This document shows positions 21,061 to 31,608 of a DNA stretch of 64,000 nucleotides, piece after piece. The position numbers and the translations under genes are program-made. Position 1 is the first letter of the stretch. The number at the start of each line of letters is the position of its first letter. The stretch spans positions 114,767,362-114,831,361 of the forward strand of contig OY740765.1 in NCBI GenBank assembly GCA_963513935.1, in the 5' to 3' direction. Under the pieces are notes generated by a model. That model searched no databases, was not told the origin of the DNA, and saw only the letters and a list, made by a program, of their open reading frames with translations. The DNA comes from Aphrophora alni (lineage: Eukaryota > Arthropoda > Insecta > Hemiptera > Aphrophoridae).

Positions 21061-21233
21061 ATGCCGCTCGTGTGTAGACGTGTTGCCGAATTGTTTTATA
21101 TCGAGAAAGAGTTGAGCTCCTACATTATTGAGATCTTGGCCACGACGAGCTCGTGTCTAGTACGCTCCCTGAAGCGGCCAATTGGTACAACGAAGTTATG
21201 TTGTTTATAAAAAATTTAAACTGCAGTAGTTGA
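21061..21233 (+). pseudogene. Small ORF in the Polinton, one frameshift, unknown
   Basis: Starts ATG three bases after the preceding stop: MPLVCRRVAELFYIEKELSS. After a frame change near 21130 it continues DLGHDELVSSTLPEAANWYN and ends at TGA 21231-21233. About 57 residues, acidic and probably helical. I do not recognise the family. The compact spacing with the ORF before it suggests the two were expressed together. Confidence 0.4.
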
Positions 21234-21289
21234 ATTTTAAGTCTTTCAAGATAACAACAAATTTATAATCAAATAACTGGCCATAGTTA

Positions 21290-21571
21290 GTGATCATTTT
21301 CAAGGTGTCTCAGTGTTCAGTCAGCCGTACAAACTTTCCATGCTTAACGTCAACGCTCAAAGAACGGTACGCTGGTTACAGTCACGTTACCAGATGGGAT
21401 AAAGGGGGTGTACCTTACAACACGGACACGATACGTACTTTGTTCGAGCCTTTTGTAAGGGCACACTTTATGAGACCATTCTATACGTACGTCGTGGAAT
21501 TGCTTCAAGTGGTAAAATTCTCCTATTACGGAGACCTTAAAAAGACGCGGCGACGGTATGAAAATACCTGA
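21290..21571 (+). CDS. ORF of 93 codons in the Polinton, unknown
   Basis: Open frame containing KERYAGYSHVTRWDKGG and VPYNTDTIRTLFEPFVRAHF, basic at its C-terminus (KKTRRRYENT). No Walker motif or metal-binding pattern is visible, so I cannot link it to the packaging ATPase or integrase. It may be part of a longer degraded gene. Confidence 0.35.
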   Translation: MIIFKVSQCSVSRTNFPCLTSTLKERYAGYSHVTRWDKGGVPYNTDTIRTLFEPFVRAHFMRPFYTYVVELLQVVKFSYYGDLKKTRRRYENT

Positions 21572-22566
21572 CCGGCATCATTGTGTATGTGTTACCCTCT
21601 GGTGTGGCAGTAAAAAGCTCGTGAGGTTGATTGATTGAATTTCCCTGGAGTGGAGTTATTTCTCCTGTAAACCTGGGTGAAGGTCACACTGGCGCAGTCG
21701 AAAGATTCGATGAACCTTGAATGAAGAGCAAGGAGTTAAAACGTAAGAACAAAAAAAAAGTTTGGGGACAACAACTTTGTAATGGAGTGGTGGTCACTAG
21801 AAATAGCGATGGATTGGAACTATTTCCACAAGGTGCTACAACTTCTGTTTACCCCGGCTTGTAATTTTTGCTTGAGGAACGACTTCACCGTAACACGTGA
21901 CGGTTTCGACCCGTGAAAACACAAAGTAGAAGTAATTATATTCTCGTTTCATTTTTGTAAGAGAAAGAGAAAGAGAAAGAGAGAGAGAGAGAGTGATAGG
22001 AACTCACAGTTTATCTTTAGAAAATGTACATTATCCCGAACACACTACATACACGGAACAGTTGCAGTCGTATTTAAACTGGACACACCTTTTGTAACAA
22101 AATAAATTAGCTGAAGCATAGTTATTTTATCGCGACTTTTTAAAAGACTAGAATTTATTTTCATGAAATCAATTTTTCACCACAAAAAGGAAACTTTCGC
22201 AGGTTGTAATAATCTACAAGAAGTCAAGTCGGTGTTATCAGAGAATGTCACCGGAGATCAAGTCAATCCACAGTGAGTTATCACACCGGAGTTGTACATT
22301 TGCATTACAGTTCACAATAGTATGCAGACTGACCAAAATAATTGGTGTTATTATTTTTCCAAGTGAGTCAGTTCTCTGTGAGCCTGGGTATTACTTTCTG
22401 TAATAACTCAGATAAGGTTACGGTCACAGATCACAGGCTTCATTTGTTGACAGCACAGAGTTATACATGACGAAATATATAATATACAATAAAATACAGG
22501 TGGTGCGCTCTACTGAGCTGAAAATGAAACTATGAATCATATAAAAACATAGTTATATGATAGTCT
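21572..22566. other. Polinton interior before right TIR
   Basis: No recognised gene. It contains a GA-rich simple repeat (21960-21995) and a 37-codon ATG frame at 22163-22276 (MKSIFHHKKETFAG...) whose end coincides with a gtgagt donor-like string. Neither is assignable. Confidence 0.4.
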
Positions 22567-23645
22567 AATATACTTGTTTATTCACCTTTACATCAAGAAT
22601 TGGCACCTTCGACTTGTAATGTTGAGTTCTATTAAAATTTATTCAGTCATTATTGTTAATTTAATTAAATCATAAAATAAAGTTTTTAATTGTGCCAGGT
22701 TTGGCAGTTTACATTTCGTTTAGTGTTGATTACATTTCCTCTGCTACAAACAATGCAAAATGCAGAGAGAGATATAGCGGGACAAGTGTTATATTTTACA
22801 AGGAAGTTATTGCTAATCATAATTTGCTCTAGGGACAGATCTTATAGTGAATTAATTGGTGGTCTAAGAATCCCAGAACTTCACATTGGGCTGTGTTGAA
22901 GGTAGAGTTCAAGGAGTTGTGTAGATACCAAATACAAAGGTCACAGGTCACAGTTAGGGGCTTATTATAGTGAGTACGGGCCTGGCAATTGCGAGGAAAT
23001 CTAGTTGAATTGAATCTACATCTTTTTTATGTAGTCTTGGGTTAAATCCATCGCTTTCATCTTCCCTATCAGGTTTCTCCTGACCGTCTTTTGTTTTTTC
23101 TGACACTCACGCTATTTTAGTATTGAAGGTTAGAGGATTTTTTATTATTCTTTTTATATCGTTTTTATAAGGCAATGTTGACAAAAAAGGTATCTCACCT
23201 TTAAGCAACAAGAAAATATATGACAGGTCGTAAGGGACATAAAGATGAAAATATACCACAAATATCTCGATTGATTGAGGAGAAAAGAAGAATATTTATC
23301 ATAATATACAATATTTACAAGTCGAAGAGAAAGGCGCAGTGATAAAATTACAGGGATGTCAGAAAAAAAATAAATAGATGGCAAGAAAAACGAAAATCCA
23401 AAGTAGAGAATGTATTGCGAGAGATTTAATCCTCAACCCGAATGAGGAAAATTAATGAGTGTTGAAGGATGAGAGTACAGGCGCGGAAGTTTGCGTGCAT
23501 AGTAAGGAAATCGCTGTTGACACCGATGTTCCACAGGGAAGATGATTATTGTCCCTTCTGTGATATTATACCATTATCATGGTATTGGATGAGTGCAAAC
23601 TCCTAGAGTTAAGGGAAAAGTTCACATTTCATTAACAGTGACGAT
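22567..23645 (-). repeat. Right terminal inverted repeat of the Polinton
   Basis: Partner of 13066-14145. Its inner limit is cttgtttattcac at about 22570, and its outer part near 23600 reads gagtgcaaactcc. It includes the mirror copy of the SINE-like repeat at 22965-23215. The frames it contains are not genes. Confidence 0.9.
22965..23215 (+). repeat. SINE-like repeat copy inside right TIR
   Basis: Plus-strand copy with tagtgagtacggg, tctacatcttttttatgtag, agtcttgggttaaatcc, tcaggtttctcctgacc and the tail cacctttaagcaacaag. It is the mirror image of the copy in the left TIR. Confidence 0.65.
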
Positions 23646-24509
23646 TTTTGGCCTATTAACAGAGCTGCTTCCAAAGAGATTTGTCAACACAATATTAATA
23701 GTGGATCACCTATCTTGCAATAGATATGGGAGGACTGAACATCACGTCATTTAACATTTTTTGAAGAAGTATTCTACTATGAGCGTATTTGGTGAAGTTG
23801 TTTGAGCTGTAGTACCGACATGTTCAGAACATGGATGGTCTGAACCTCGTGAGGTTCACGAGTGCCCCAAGTAGAGAACATAAGTTTACATAATATATAC
23901 GACCCATAGTGCTACTTTGATGCAAAATAAATTATAATAATATACATTTTGACATCACCTGTTAGCTTTTTACGTCATATGATTTTACGTTCAAAAACGT
24001 CAGTGGTAAATAACACCTTTGATGTGATAAATATTATCTATGAAAGTGTTGTGTGAGATCTACTAGTGAGAACTGGCAAGTAAGTGATCTGTGATTTGAA
24101 AGTTGTCTTTTGGAGGTATTTATCTATTGAGTTAGTTTAGTGTGTAGGACTAGGTAAAACGAAGATTGTGATATGTGTTGTTATAAAGTTATTGGTAATA
24201 GTTTATTAAACTTTGTTAAATTTGTGTTTATTTAATATGTTATTATTGATCGGAATTCATTAACTGAGGTGAGTTTATTTTACTTCATAAGTTGACAATT
24301 AATTTTGAAATGGAAAAAGAGACCCAAGTAGTAGGCACTTACTGTTTGTTATAACCTGTTTCTTTTAATAACTAGGCCTTTTTAAGCTTGTAACTCTAAA
24401 TGTTGATAATTACATACACTCTACATTTGCATCACATTGAATAATTAATCACTACAATGTTAAGTTGCAGTCCATTTTATTTTGTTTGTTCATTGAAATT
24501 TTTTTTCGT
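23646..24509. other. AT-rich intergenic stretch
   Basis: No gene or repeat recognised apart from simple AT-rich words. Confidence 0.4.
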
Positions 24510-24864
24510 AAATATGCATTTAAGCATATGCAGAATATTTGCTTCTTTTTTGTGAAATCTTTAAATATGTACCTTATTTTGTTCAATTTTCATCTTAGCG
24601 ATTATGGCATTTGTGTGAACACCATTTTCTATACACCAAATACATTATTTATGTAAGAAAATAACAAATATTCAAGTATAGATTATACTTTGCTGTCATT
24701 AATATAGGCCTGCATCTGTATTTACATCACCCTATACATTGAGAATGAAGTTTCGTGTAACATCCCTCCTAGATATTACATTGTTTGACTGTGCAATAAT
24801 ATTCAGTATGTCTGGTTAAAGATGTTTTAATGAATTTGTTTTATTAGGTCAAGTCAGATAAGGC

Positions 24865-24932
<68 letters not shown>

Positions 24933-25950
24933 GACCTTCACGTAAATAAATAACCAACACCTACAAATTTATTAGGTAATTGTTTACTTAAATATAGCTC
25001 CTTATTTTCTGGATTTTTTTTATTGTCTACTACATACCTTACTTCTTAAGAATAAATAATGCTTTCCTTGTGCAGATCACTATTTTTCTCTGAAAAATCA
25101 CAATCTAAAAACTACAAAATCCAACATATTTATTGGTTAAAATATAATGGCAATGTTAATAGCATATGGTTTGACGGATGTGCATTACGCAATGAATACG
25201 CTAGATCGCTATTTCATATCACAACAGGTTTGTCCAGATGCTTTTCGTAAGTTTATTGAAGTTAATAATTTGAAATTAGATTATTAATAGGCCTATAGAG
25301 GATTCACAACATATCACGTGATCAGTGATCATGGATATATAGATTGAAATATCTTTATTAATATATGAGATGTAAATGTGAACATTTGCTATTATGTCTA
25401 ACCTAACGTTGGGGTTGGGATTTGATAGTTTTTAGATTATGATTTTTCAGTGAAAAATAGTGATCTCCGTATGGTAAACATTATTTATTCTAAAGAAGTA
25501 AGGTTTTAGTAGATGATTAAAAAAAAAAAAACTTTAAAATAAGGCGGCACCTTTAAGTAAACACTTACCATTTATTATTAGTATTTATGTGAAGGTCAGG
25601 TCAGATATATATAGAGACACAGAGATATGATTACAACATTAAGATGAAGGGCCCACAGATTCAGGAGGTCATGCAGAGGTAATAGTGTATTAATGTAATT
25701 GCGTATACTTTGTAACAGTCTGCATAACCAAAGCAGGATCCCCTTGTTTTCTAAGCAGAATTATCTTGTTTTAAATTGTTATTTTCTTACATAAATAGTG
25801 TATTGGGTGTATTGAAAATAGTGTTGGGACAAATGCCATAATCACTAAGATGGAAATTGTACATAATAAGGTTTAACGAATTTACATAATAAATTTAACG
25901 ATTTAACTAAATAGAACCATATATTCAACATGCATGCTTCAATGCACATT
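24510..25950. mobile_element. Non-autonomous inverted-repeat element (copy B)
   Basis: Same family as 9449-10320. Left end aatatgcatt-aagcat, accttattttgttcaattt, cttagcgattatggcatttg and atttatgtaagaaaataaca is mirrored at 25780-25950. Internally it shares gcctgcatctgtatttacat and gagaatgaagtttcgtgtaa with copy A. The centre holds a long TA microsatellite and tattaggtcaagtcag motifs. A stretch 25020-25550 is itself inverted (cttatttctt...aaagaagtaagg), suggesting nested copies. Confidence 0.65.
24866..24929. repeat. TA microsatellite
   Basis: About 30 uninterrupted TA units flanked by tattaggtcaagtcag and acctgacctt, a mirrored pair. Confidence 0.97.
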
Positions 25951-27229
25951 AAAAAAAAATTTTAGGTCTAGAAAGGTCATATTATTAATGGGTAAAGTTA
26001 GAAGAAAGTAGTCATTTTAATTTCTTCAAAAAATGATCGTGAAATATCTGTTGCACCTCAATTTTTAGTAATTTGTTTTCCAAATTTTAAAATAATGTTA
26101 TAGGCTAAATATAAAAGTAGAAATAGATATAAAACCATTTAAATAATATTTAACTTAACATAACACTGTGTAACATTGTTACACTAAATTCTCAACTACT
26201 TCAGGGCTGTGGAAAGAGATCAGTATGATATGATTGTATTTATCTGCCATATCAAGGACCACAATAATAGTGCCTCAGTAGATAACAGCAAAATTCCTAA
26301 CACATACACTCTAGAAAGTCATAAAAAAGCTTACTTTTATAAATTAAACTATAAAATTATAAATAATCGACCGTAACTAACTTAACTTGTGTTAGACGTC
26401 AAATATTCATTTTATAGATTGTAAGTGTCAATTGATATTCCTTAGATTTGACAATACTATTAAGCCAGTTACACATTCATAGTCTACTGTAGAAGTGTAT
26501 ACATAACACTATTTTTATCCAAGAGTATCTATCTCGATCCCACATTAACCTATCGTAGAACTAGGCAACATCTCCACCCATTCAAAATACCTGTAGTCCG
26601 ACATATACTTTATATTGATAACATAAAACAATAATATTTTTAGTTCTCAAAAAACTCTGAATTCTCACATGTTGTGTAAATTGTAATGTGTTAACTGCAA
26701 GAGAAATTTGACATCCTATGGTTTTGACAATATATTATTTAGCAGGTTCTAAATTACCCCAATTCCACACTCCAATAATTCCTTTAGTCCTACTATAGAA
26801 GTGGAATACCATTTCCAAAGATATACTAATAGTTTAGATCAACTGAGGTGCATTTCTACAGTAGATGAAATATGTGAGCATTGAATTCGAGTGTTATAGA
26901 ACTGGCTGAATGATACTGTCTAAACTTTAGAATGTACAAATTCTAATACAGTAATTCAAGGGCCATGTTTATGTTTTATGGTGTTAATATAAGGGTCACA
27001 TGAGTATATGGGGTTTTTAGGTAAGGAGACATGTTTCCACACACTGTAACAGGTAACATGGAATTAAGATAGTGTAATTCTTAAATAAAAATAGTATGAT
27101 CTAGACACCTCAACAGTAAATAAATTATATATAAGTATGGAACTAACAAGTATTTTTTAACCAAATGGTATTGTAAAATCAATAGAATATCAGTATGGAT
27201 TTAAAACATATACAATGATATTTGATGTT
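25951..27229. other. AT-rich non-coding stretch
   Basis: No frame above background and no recognised repeat. Confidence 0.45.
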
Positions 27230-27279
27230 GAAATTGTGACGGCGACCATCCTGCTCATTAACCGAAATGCCCAAAATAA

Positions 27280-27970
27280 AAAGTTGAAAAGACAATTTTA
27301 GAAATTGTTGCCAAAGAGAAACTCTACTTTCCAGATGCTAGAAAAGCATACCGGTACTGTCAAAGAACTGCTCTACCTCCTACCATAGGAAAATCTTACA
27401 CAAATGTGATATCAACCCCAACTTCGAATTCATGTTCATCGCGTAAGGAGCTGGGTGAGATGGTTCGTTTACTTGCCGAGCAAATAACACAATTAATAGC
27501 AGTCCAAAGCGGTACTTCTGTTAACTTGCCTTCATCTTCTAGAATTGACCTTCTTGCCAAATCTACAAAGCCTATTCTACCAAGGTTAAATCTGCCCCTT
27601 CGCCAATAAAAAACCTCAAATTACCACCGATAAGGGGACAGCTAATAAATCAAAATCTCAATCAGTGTCAGTTCTAACAAAATCTTCGTTTTCTGTTAAA
27701 GTCCACAATAAAAATTCTCGAGGCAAGCCCACCACATCACTGGGTGTTACTAAGTCCCCACAAATCCAAAATAAGGTTGGGACGGGTTCTTTGAAACCCC
27801 TCTCAAATTTACCTCGGGCGTCTACCAAGCCTTGAACTACTGATATTCCAGTTGTTGAGGTTGCTATGGAGCTTGACCCTGAAATATCTAAAATTAAAAC
27901 TAAACTTAAACCACCTGGTCTTTCTAGCCAGGAAAGAATGATACGGGTCCAAAATCTTTTTAATGGTTAA
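27280..27970 (+). pseudogene. LINE copy 1 ORF1 (gag-like), C-terminal remnant
   Basis: Broken frames correspond to the region after the zinc knuckles of ORF1: RKELGEMVRLLAEQITQLIA (27406-27609) matches copy 2 CKELGEMVRILADKTKRLIA. A low-complexity Lys/Ser/Pro-rich tail follows (PTTSLGVTKSP). Stops at 27607 and others make it non-functional. Confidence 0.7.
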
Positions 27971-28013
27971 CGAATCCATTTATATTATTAATTTTATATT
28001 TCAATCATAAAAT

Positions 28014-30298
28014 ATGGCCAGAAATTTAAACTTAGGTAACGTGATACAATGGAACATTAACAGTGTGAGAATTCACTTCGAAGATTTTAAGGTTCTTGTA
28101 CATGATACATCCTCTTTAATAATTTGTCTGCAAGAGATTCATCTCCATCAACTACACTCATTTAGTTTGAGAGGGTTCTCAGTTTTTCGTACTGATTTTC
28201 TCACTGCTGACAGAGCTAAAGGAGGAGTTGCAATACTCGTTCACAACTCCATCTGTGGTATGTCTGTAAAGCTTAGGACTTCATTGCAAGCAGTAGCAAT
28301 AACGATCACTATACCATATAAAATGACAATTTGTTGTTTGTACTTGCCACCTAATTTCAGCTTTGAAGAAGTGGAACTGGTTGACCTGATCAGACAGTTG
28401 CCTGCCCCATTTCTTTTGATGGGCAATTTTAATTCTCATCACTATACATGGGGATCAGACACCTGAGGCCCCAGAGGGAGGCGTAATGACGGGATTCGAA
28501 CCAATTTGGATTTGTTCCTGCTCAATGATGGTTCACCTACTCATCTGGCGGCTTCTGCAGGTGGTTAGACGACTGTCGACTTGTCATTTTGTAACTCTAG
28601 ACTTGCCACTAAATTTGAGTGGTCCGTTCTATCTGACAATTACAGTGGTGATCACGCTCCTGTGAGGCTTACATTTTCTGACTTCTGTAATGATTGTCTT
28701 CCCAAATAGATTTTGTGGAAAGCAAAATGGGAAAGTTTTACTAGTGAATTTGTATCACCTATTTATAATAATTACGTTCCTATTAATGAAGCAGTACAGT
28801 CTTTTACGGAAGCACTCCTTACAGCAACGGACAACAACGTTCCGAAAACATCGACAAGACAACTACGTCCACCAGTTCCATGGTGGAACGAGGAATGCAG
28901 TTATGCTCTCTGTTTATGTCGTAAAACACTAAGGAAGTTTAATCGAAGATTTACTTGTGAAAAGTATAAAATTCTATGAGCTAAAGCATGTCGAGTGTTT
29001 AGGCAGAGTGGAGGGGAATCATGGGCTCAGTATAAAAAACCACACCCACGTCAACGGTGTGGAAGAAGTTACATTCTGTTTGTGGTCCTCCTCCCTCTGC
29101 TCCCTTATTGGGACTTAAGCAGGAGGATATAGCTTTGACTACAGATAACTCTGAAATTGCTAATGTTTTGGGCTCATCATTCGCTGGCTTTTTTTCAAAT
29201 ACTATTTTCAAAGATGCTTTTGTTTTGTATAAAATATCTTATGACGCAATAACTTTCACGGTAGGTCTGTCGGAAGATTCGCCATTAAATACTCCATTTT
29301 ACTTACAGGAATTAAAGTCTGCTGTGTCTTCCGGACGGGATTCCGCTCTAGGTCCAGACAGCATAGTTTTTTTGACCAAACACCTCCCAACCTTGGGGAA
29401 GCTGACTCTCCTTAAAATATACAATCGTATAATCAAGGAGCAATGTTTTCCCGAGGCTTGGGTGAAGGCTATAGTAATGCCTCTTCTAAAACCAGGTAGA
29501 GAAGGAACTGAGCCAGGAAGTTACTGTCCCATTTATCTTGCTAGTATGCTCTACGAGCTAGTAGATTGAATGATCAATCGGCGCCTTGTTTGGTACCTTG
29601 GGAGTGACCGGCTACTTTGTAATGAACAATGTGGCTTTAGGCAGGGTTGTTTATCTGCCGATCAGCTCTTTTCTTTGGAGTCTGTCATGAAAAATGCCTT
29701 TTTCTTGCATCAGACACTGGTTGCAGTGTTTTTTGACCTGGAATGGGCCTATGATATGGCTTGGCGAAGAGGTGTACTGAATACTTTAAAAACAAAGGGT
29801 ATAAATGGTAATACTCTTGCTTTTATTATGAACTTCCTATAACAGATATTTCAGAATGTGTGTTGGAACTATTTTGTCTGATCGTTATCACTTAGAGAAT
29901 GGTGTCTCTCAGGGTAGTGTGCTGAGCGTGACCCTGTTTGCTATGGCAATCAACAGCATTACCGCGCTAATGAGCAGTGCCCTGTCCACTGTTCTCTATT
30001 TGTTGACGATTTTGCTATGTATGTGGATCCTCGAGATATGGCAACTTCTGAAAGAACCCTTTATCTTGTAATTAATAGACTGCAATCTTGGTCAAGATTG
30101 ACAGGATTTAAGTTCTCTGCTTCCAAAACGCAATGCATTGCTTTTAGTCATTGAAGACTGAACCATCAGACTTTATTATTTCTTGACGGAACACAACTTC
30201 AAACCACTGAAACTACTAAATTTTTAGACCTATTATTTGATCATAGACTTTCTTGGATTCAAAATCTATCTGATCTGTAAACTCGGTGCAATAAAATA
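28014..30298 (+). pseudogene. LINE copy 1 ORF2, endonuclease and RT part
   Basis: ATG at 28014. The apurinic-type endonuclease (EEP fold) shows QWNINS, the catalytic-Glu motif CLQEIHL, MGNFNSHHYTWGS (normally GDFN, so the metal/transition-state Asp is replaced by Asn) and SDNYSGDHAPV. A TGA at 28464 interrupts it. The RT follows: KPGREGTEPGSYCPIYLASM, CGFRQG, FFDLEWAYDMAWR (motif A), ENGVSQGSVLSVTLFA (motif B), and FVDDFAMY (motif C, FVDD) in a broken frame near 30000. Frameshifts and stops near 28464, 28979, 29567 and 29840 make it a pseudogene. It is cut at 30298 by the mariner. Confidence 0.9.
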
Positions 30299-31608
30299 CG
30301 AGGGCTATCCAGAAAGTAGATTACGTTTTCGTCTGTGCCCGCAAGGGGCGGGGCTAGTGCGGTCATCTTGGTGTTAGTACATTATGCCGCTCTGTTGGCA
30401 TCTAGTCGTGCTAGTGAGAGGTTCGTGCTGTACTCCGCCGAGTTACTGTAACAGTTGAAATGTCTGCCTTAATTGAAAATGCCGCGAACTGTGAGGTGCG
30501 TGCAGTAATAAGGTTTCTGACTGCAAAAAATTGTAAACCGATAGTAATCTATCGGCAGATTTGTGAAGTGTATGGGGCCAACATTATCACTGAAGGTGGA
30601 GTGTGTCAGTGGGTCATAAAATTTAAAAATGGCCGAATTAATGTTCACGATGAAGAGCGAAGTGGAAGACCCAGCATAGTAACTACCGACCTTGTCAATA
30701 AAGTCGATGCCGAAGTCCGTAAAAACCGAAGATTCACATTAACGGAACTCCATGAGATTTCCTCAAATTTCATGAAGTTTGTTGCACAAAATCATCACCG
30801 AAAAGCTTGGTTACCATAAGTTTTGTGCAAGATGGATAACAAAAATCAGCGAATGGCTGCAGCGTTAACGTTTTTGGACACTTACAATAAAGATGGCAAC
30901 TCGTTACTTGATTGCATCGTTACTGGTGACGAAACATGGGTTAAACATGTGAACTGTGAGACGAAATTGCAGTCAATGCAGTGGGGGCACACAAACTCCC
31001 CCCCAATAACCCAAGAAATGCATGCAAACGATGTCAGCAAAGAAGGTGATGGTGACTGTTTTTGGGACAGGAAAGGTGTGATTTTTGTGGACTTCCTGGA
31101 AAGAGGCACTACAATAAATTCTCAAAGGTATTGCCAAACTCTGCAAAACCTCAGAAGAGCAATACAAAACAAGCGCAAGGGAAATTTGAGCTCAAAGATC
31201 TTGCTGATTCACGACAACGCCCATCCCCACATGGCAAATGTCACTCGTTAAGTTCTTGAATCTTTTAAGTGGGAGTTGTTTCCTCATCCGCTGTACAGTC
31301 CCGACCTGGCACAGAGCGACTTCCACTTATTCCCAGCTGTGAAGAAGTGGCTGACTATACAGCTTTTTGATGACGACACACAGCTGCAAGAAGAGGTAAC
31401 CAAGTGGTTAAAGGCGCAGGCGGCCGATTTCTAAGATGAAGGAATTTCCAAGCTCGTCCATCGCTACGTTAAGTGTCTTAATTTGAATGGTGACTATGTA
31501 GAAAAGTAGTATTTAAGTGTGGCTTTCATCTGTATATAATAATATTTTTTTCTAATACTTTGTTTATTTTTAATTCCAAAACGTAATCTACTTTTTGGAT
31601 AGCCCTTG
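30299..31608 (+). mobile_element. mariner element, 1.31 kb, in LINE copy 1
   Basis: Ends are inverted repeats of about 30 bp: cgagggctatccagaaagta against its mirror ctactttttggatagccctt-g. The left flank is TA (30297-30298); the right flank has mutated to tt. The empty site is seen in LINE copy 2 (ataaaatacttgacatg, about 46810). Length and ends are typical of full-length mariner elements. Confidence 0.95.
30460..31509 (+). pseudogene. mariner transposase (DD34D), broken
   Basis: ATG at 30460. The N-terminal helix-turn-helix part has VRAVIRFLTAKNCKP and RSGRPSIVT. The catalytic triad is Asp in VTGDETWVKHV, Asp in LLIHDNAHPH and Asp in LYSPDLAQSDFHLF; the second and third are 34 residues apart, the mariner signature. 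The WVPHEL-type linker is disturbed by indels near 30780-30840 (LGYHKFCARW is in another frame). In-frame stops are at 30817, 31249 (TAA) and 31432 (TAA). About 349 codons, full family length. Cut-and-paste activity is lost. Confidence 0.94.

Larger units (their letters stand above)
13066..23645 (+). mobile_element. Decayed Polinton/Maverick element
   Basis: An element of about 10.6 kb (8.1 kb without the nested LTR) is bounded by ~1.08-kb inverted repeats and carries plus-strand remnants of Polinton virion genes: tail-fibre-like, PLA2-like/pX-like/protease, penton-like and major capsid. Polintons are self-synthesising DNA transposons of viral origin, usually 15-20 kb, with protein-primed DNA polymerase B, a retroviral-type integrase, a packaging ATPase and capsid genes. 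I see no polymerase, integrase or clear ATPase here, and every recognisable gene is broken, so the copy is a dead internal deletion product. Exact ends and the 6-bp target duplication could not be fixed because the outermost 30-40 bases are diverged; boundaries are within about 30 bases. Confidence 0.88.

Noticed and set aside
21290..21571. Considered as the Polinton packaging ATPase
   Set aside because: No Walker A or B motif is visible in any frame.
30882..31167. Minus-strand ORFs over the mariner
   Set aside because: Antisense to the catalytic region of the mariner transposase.
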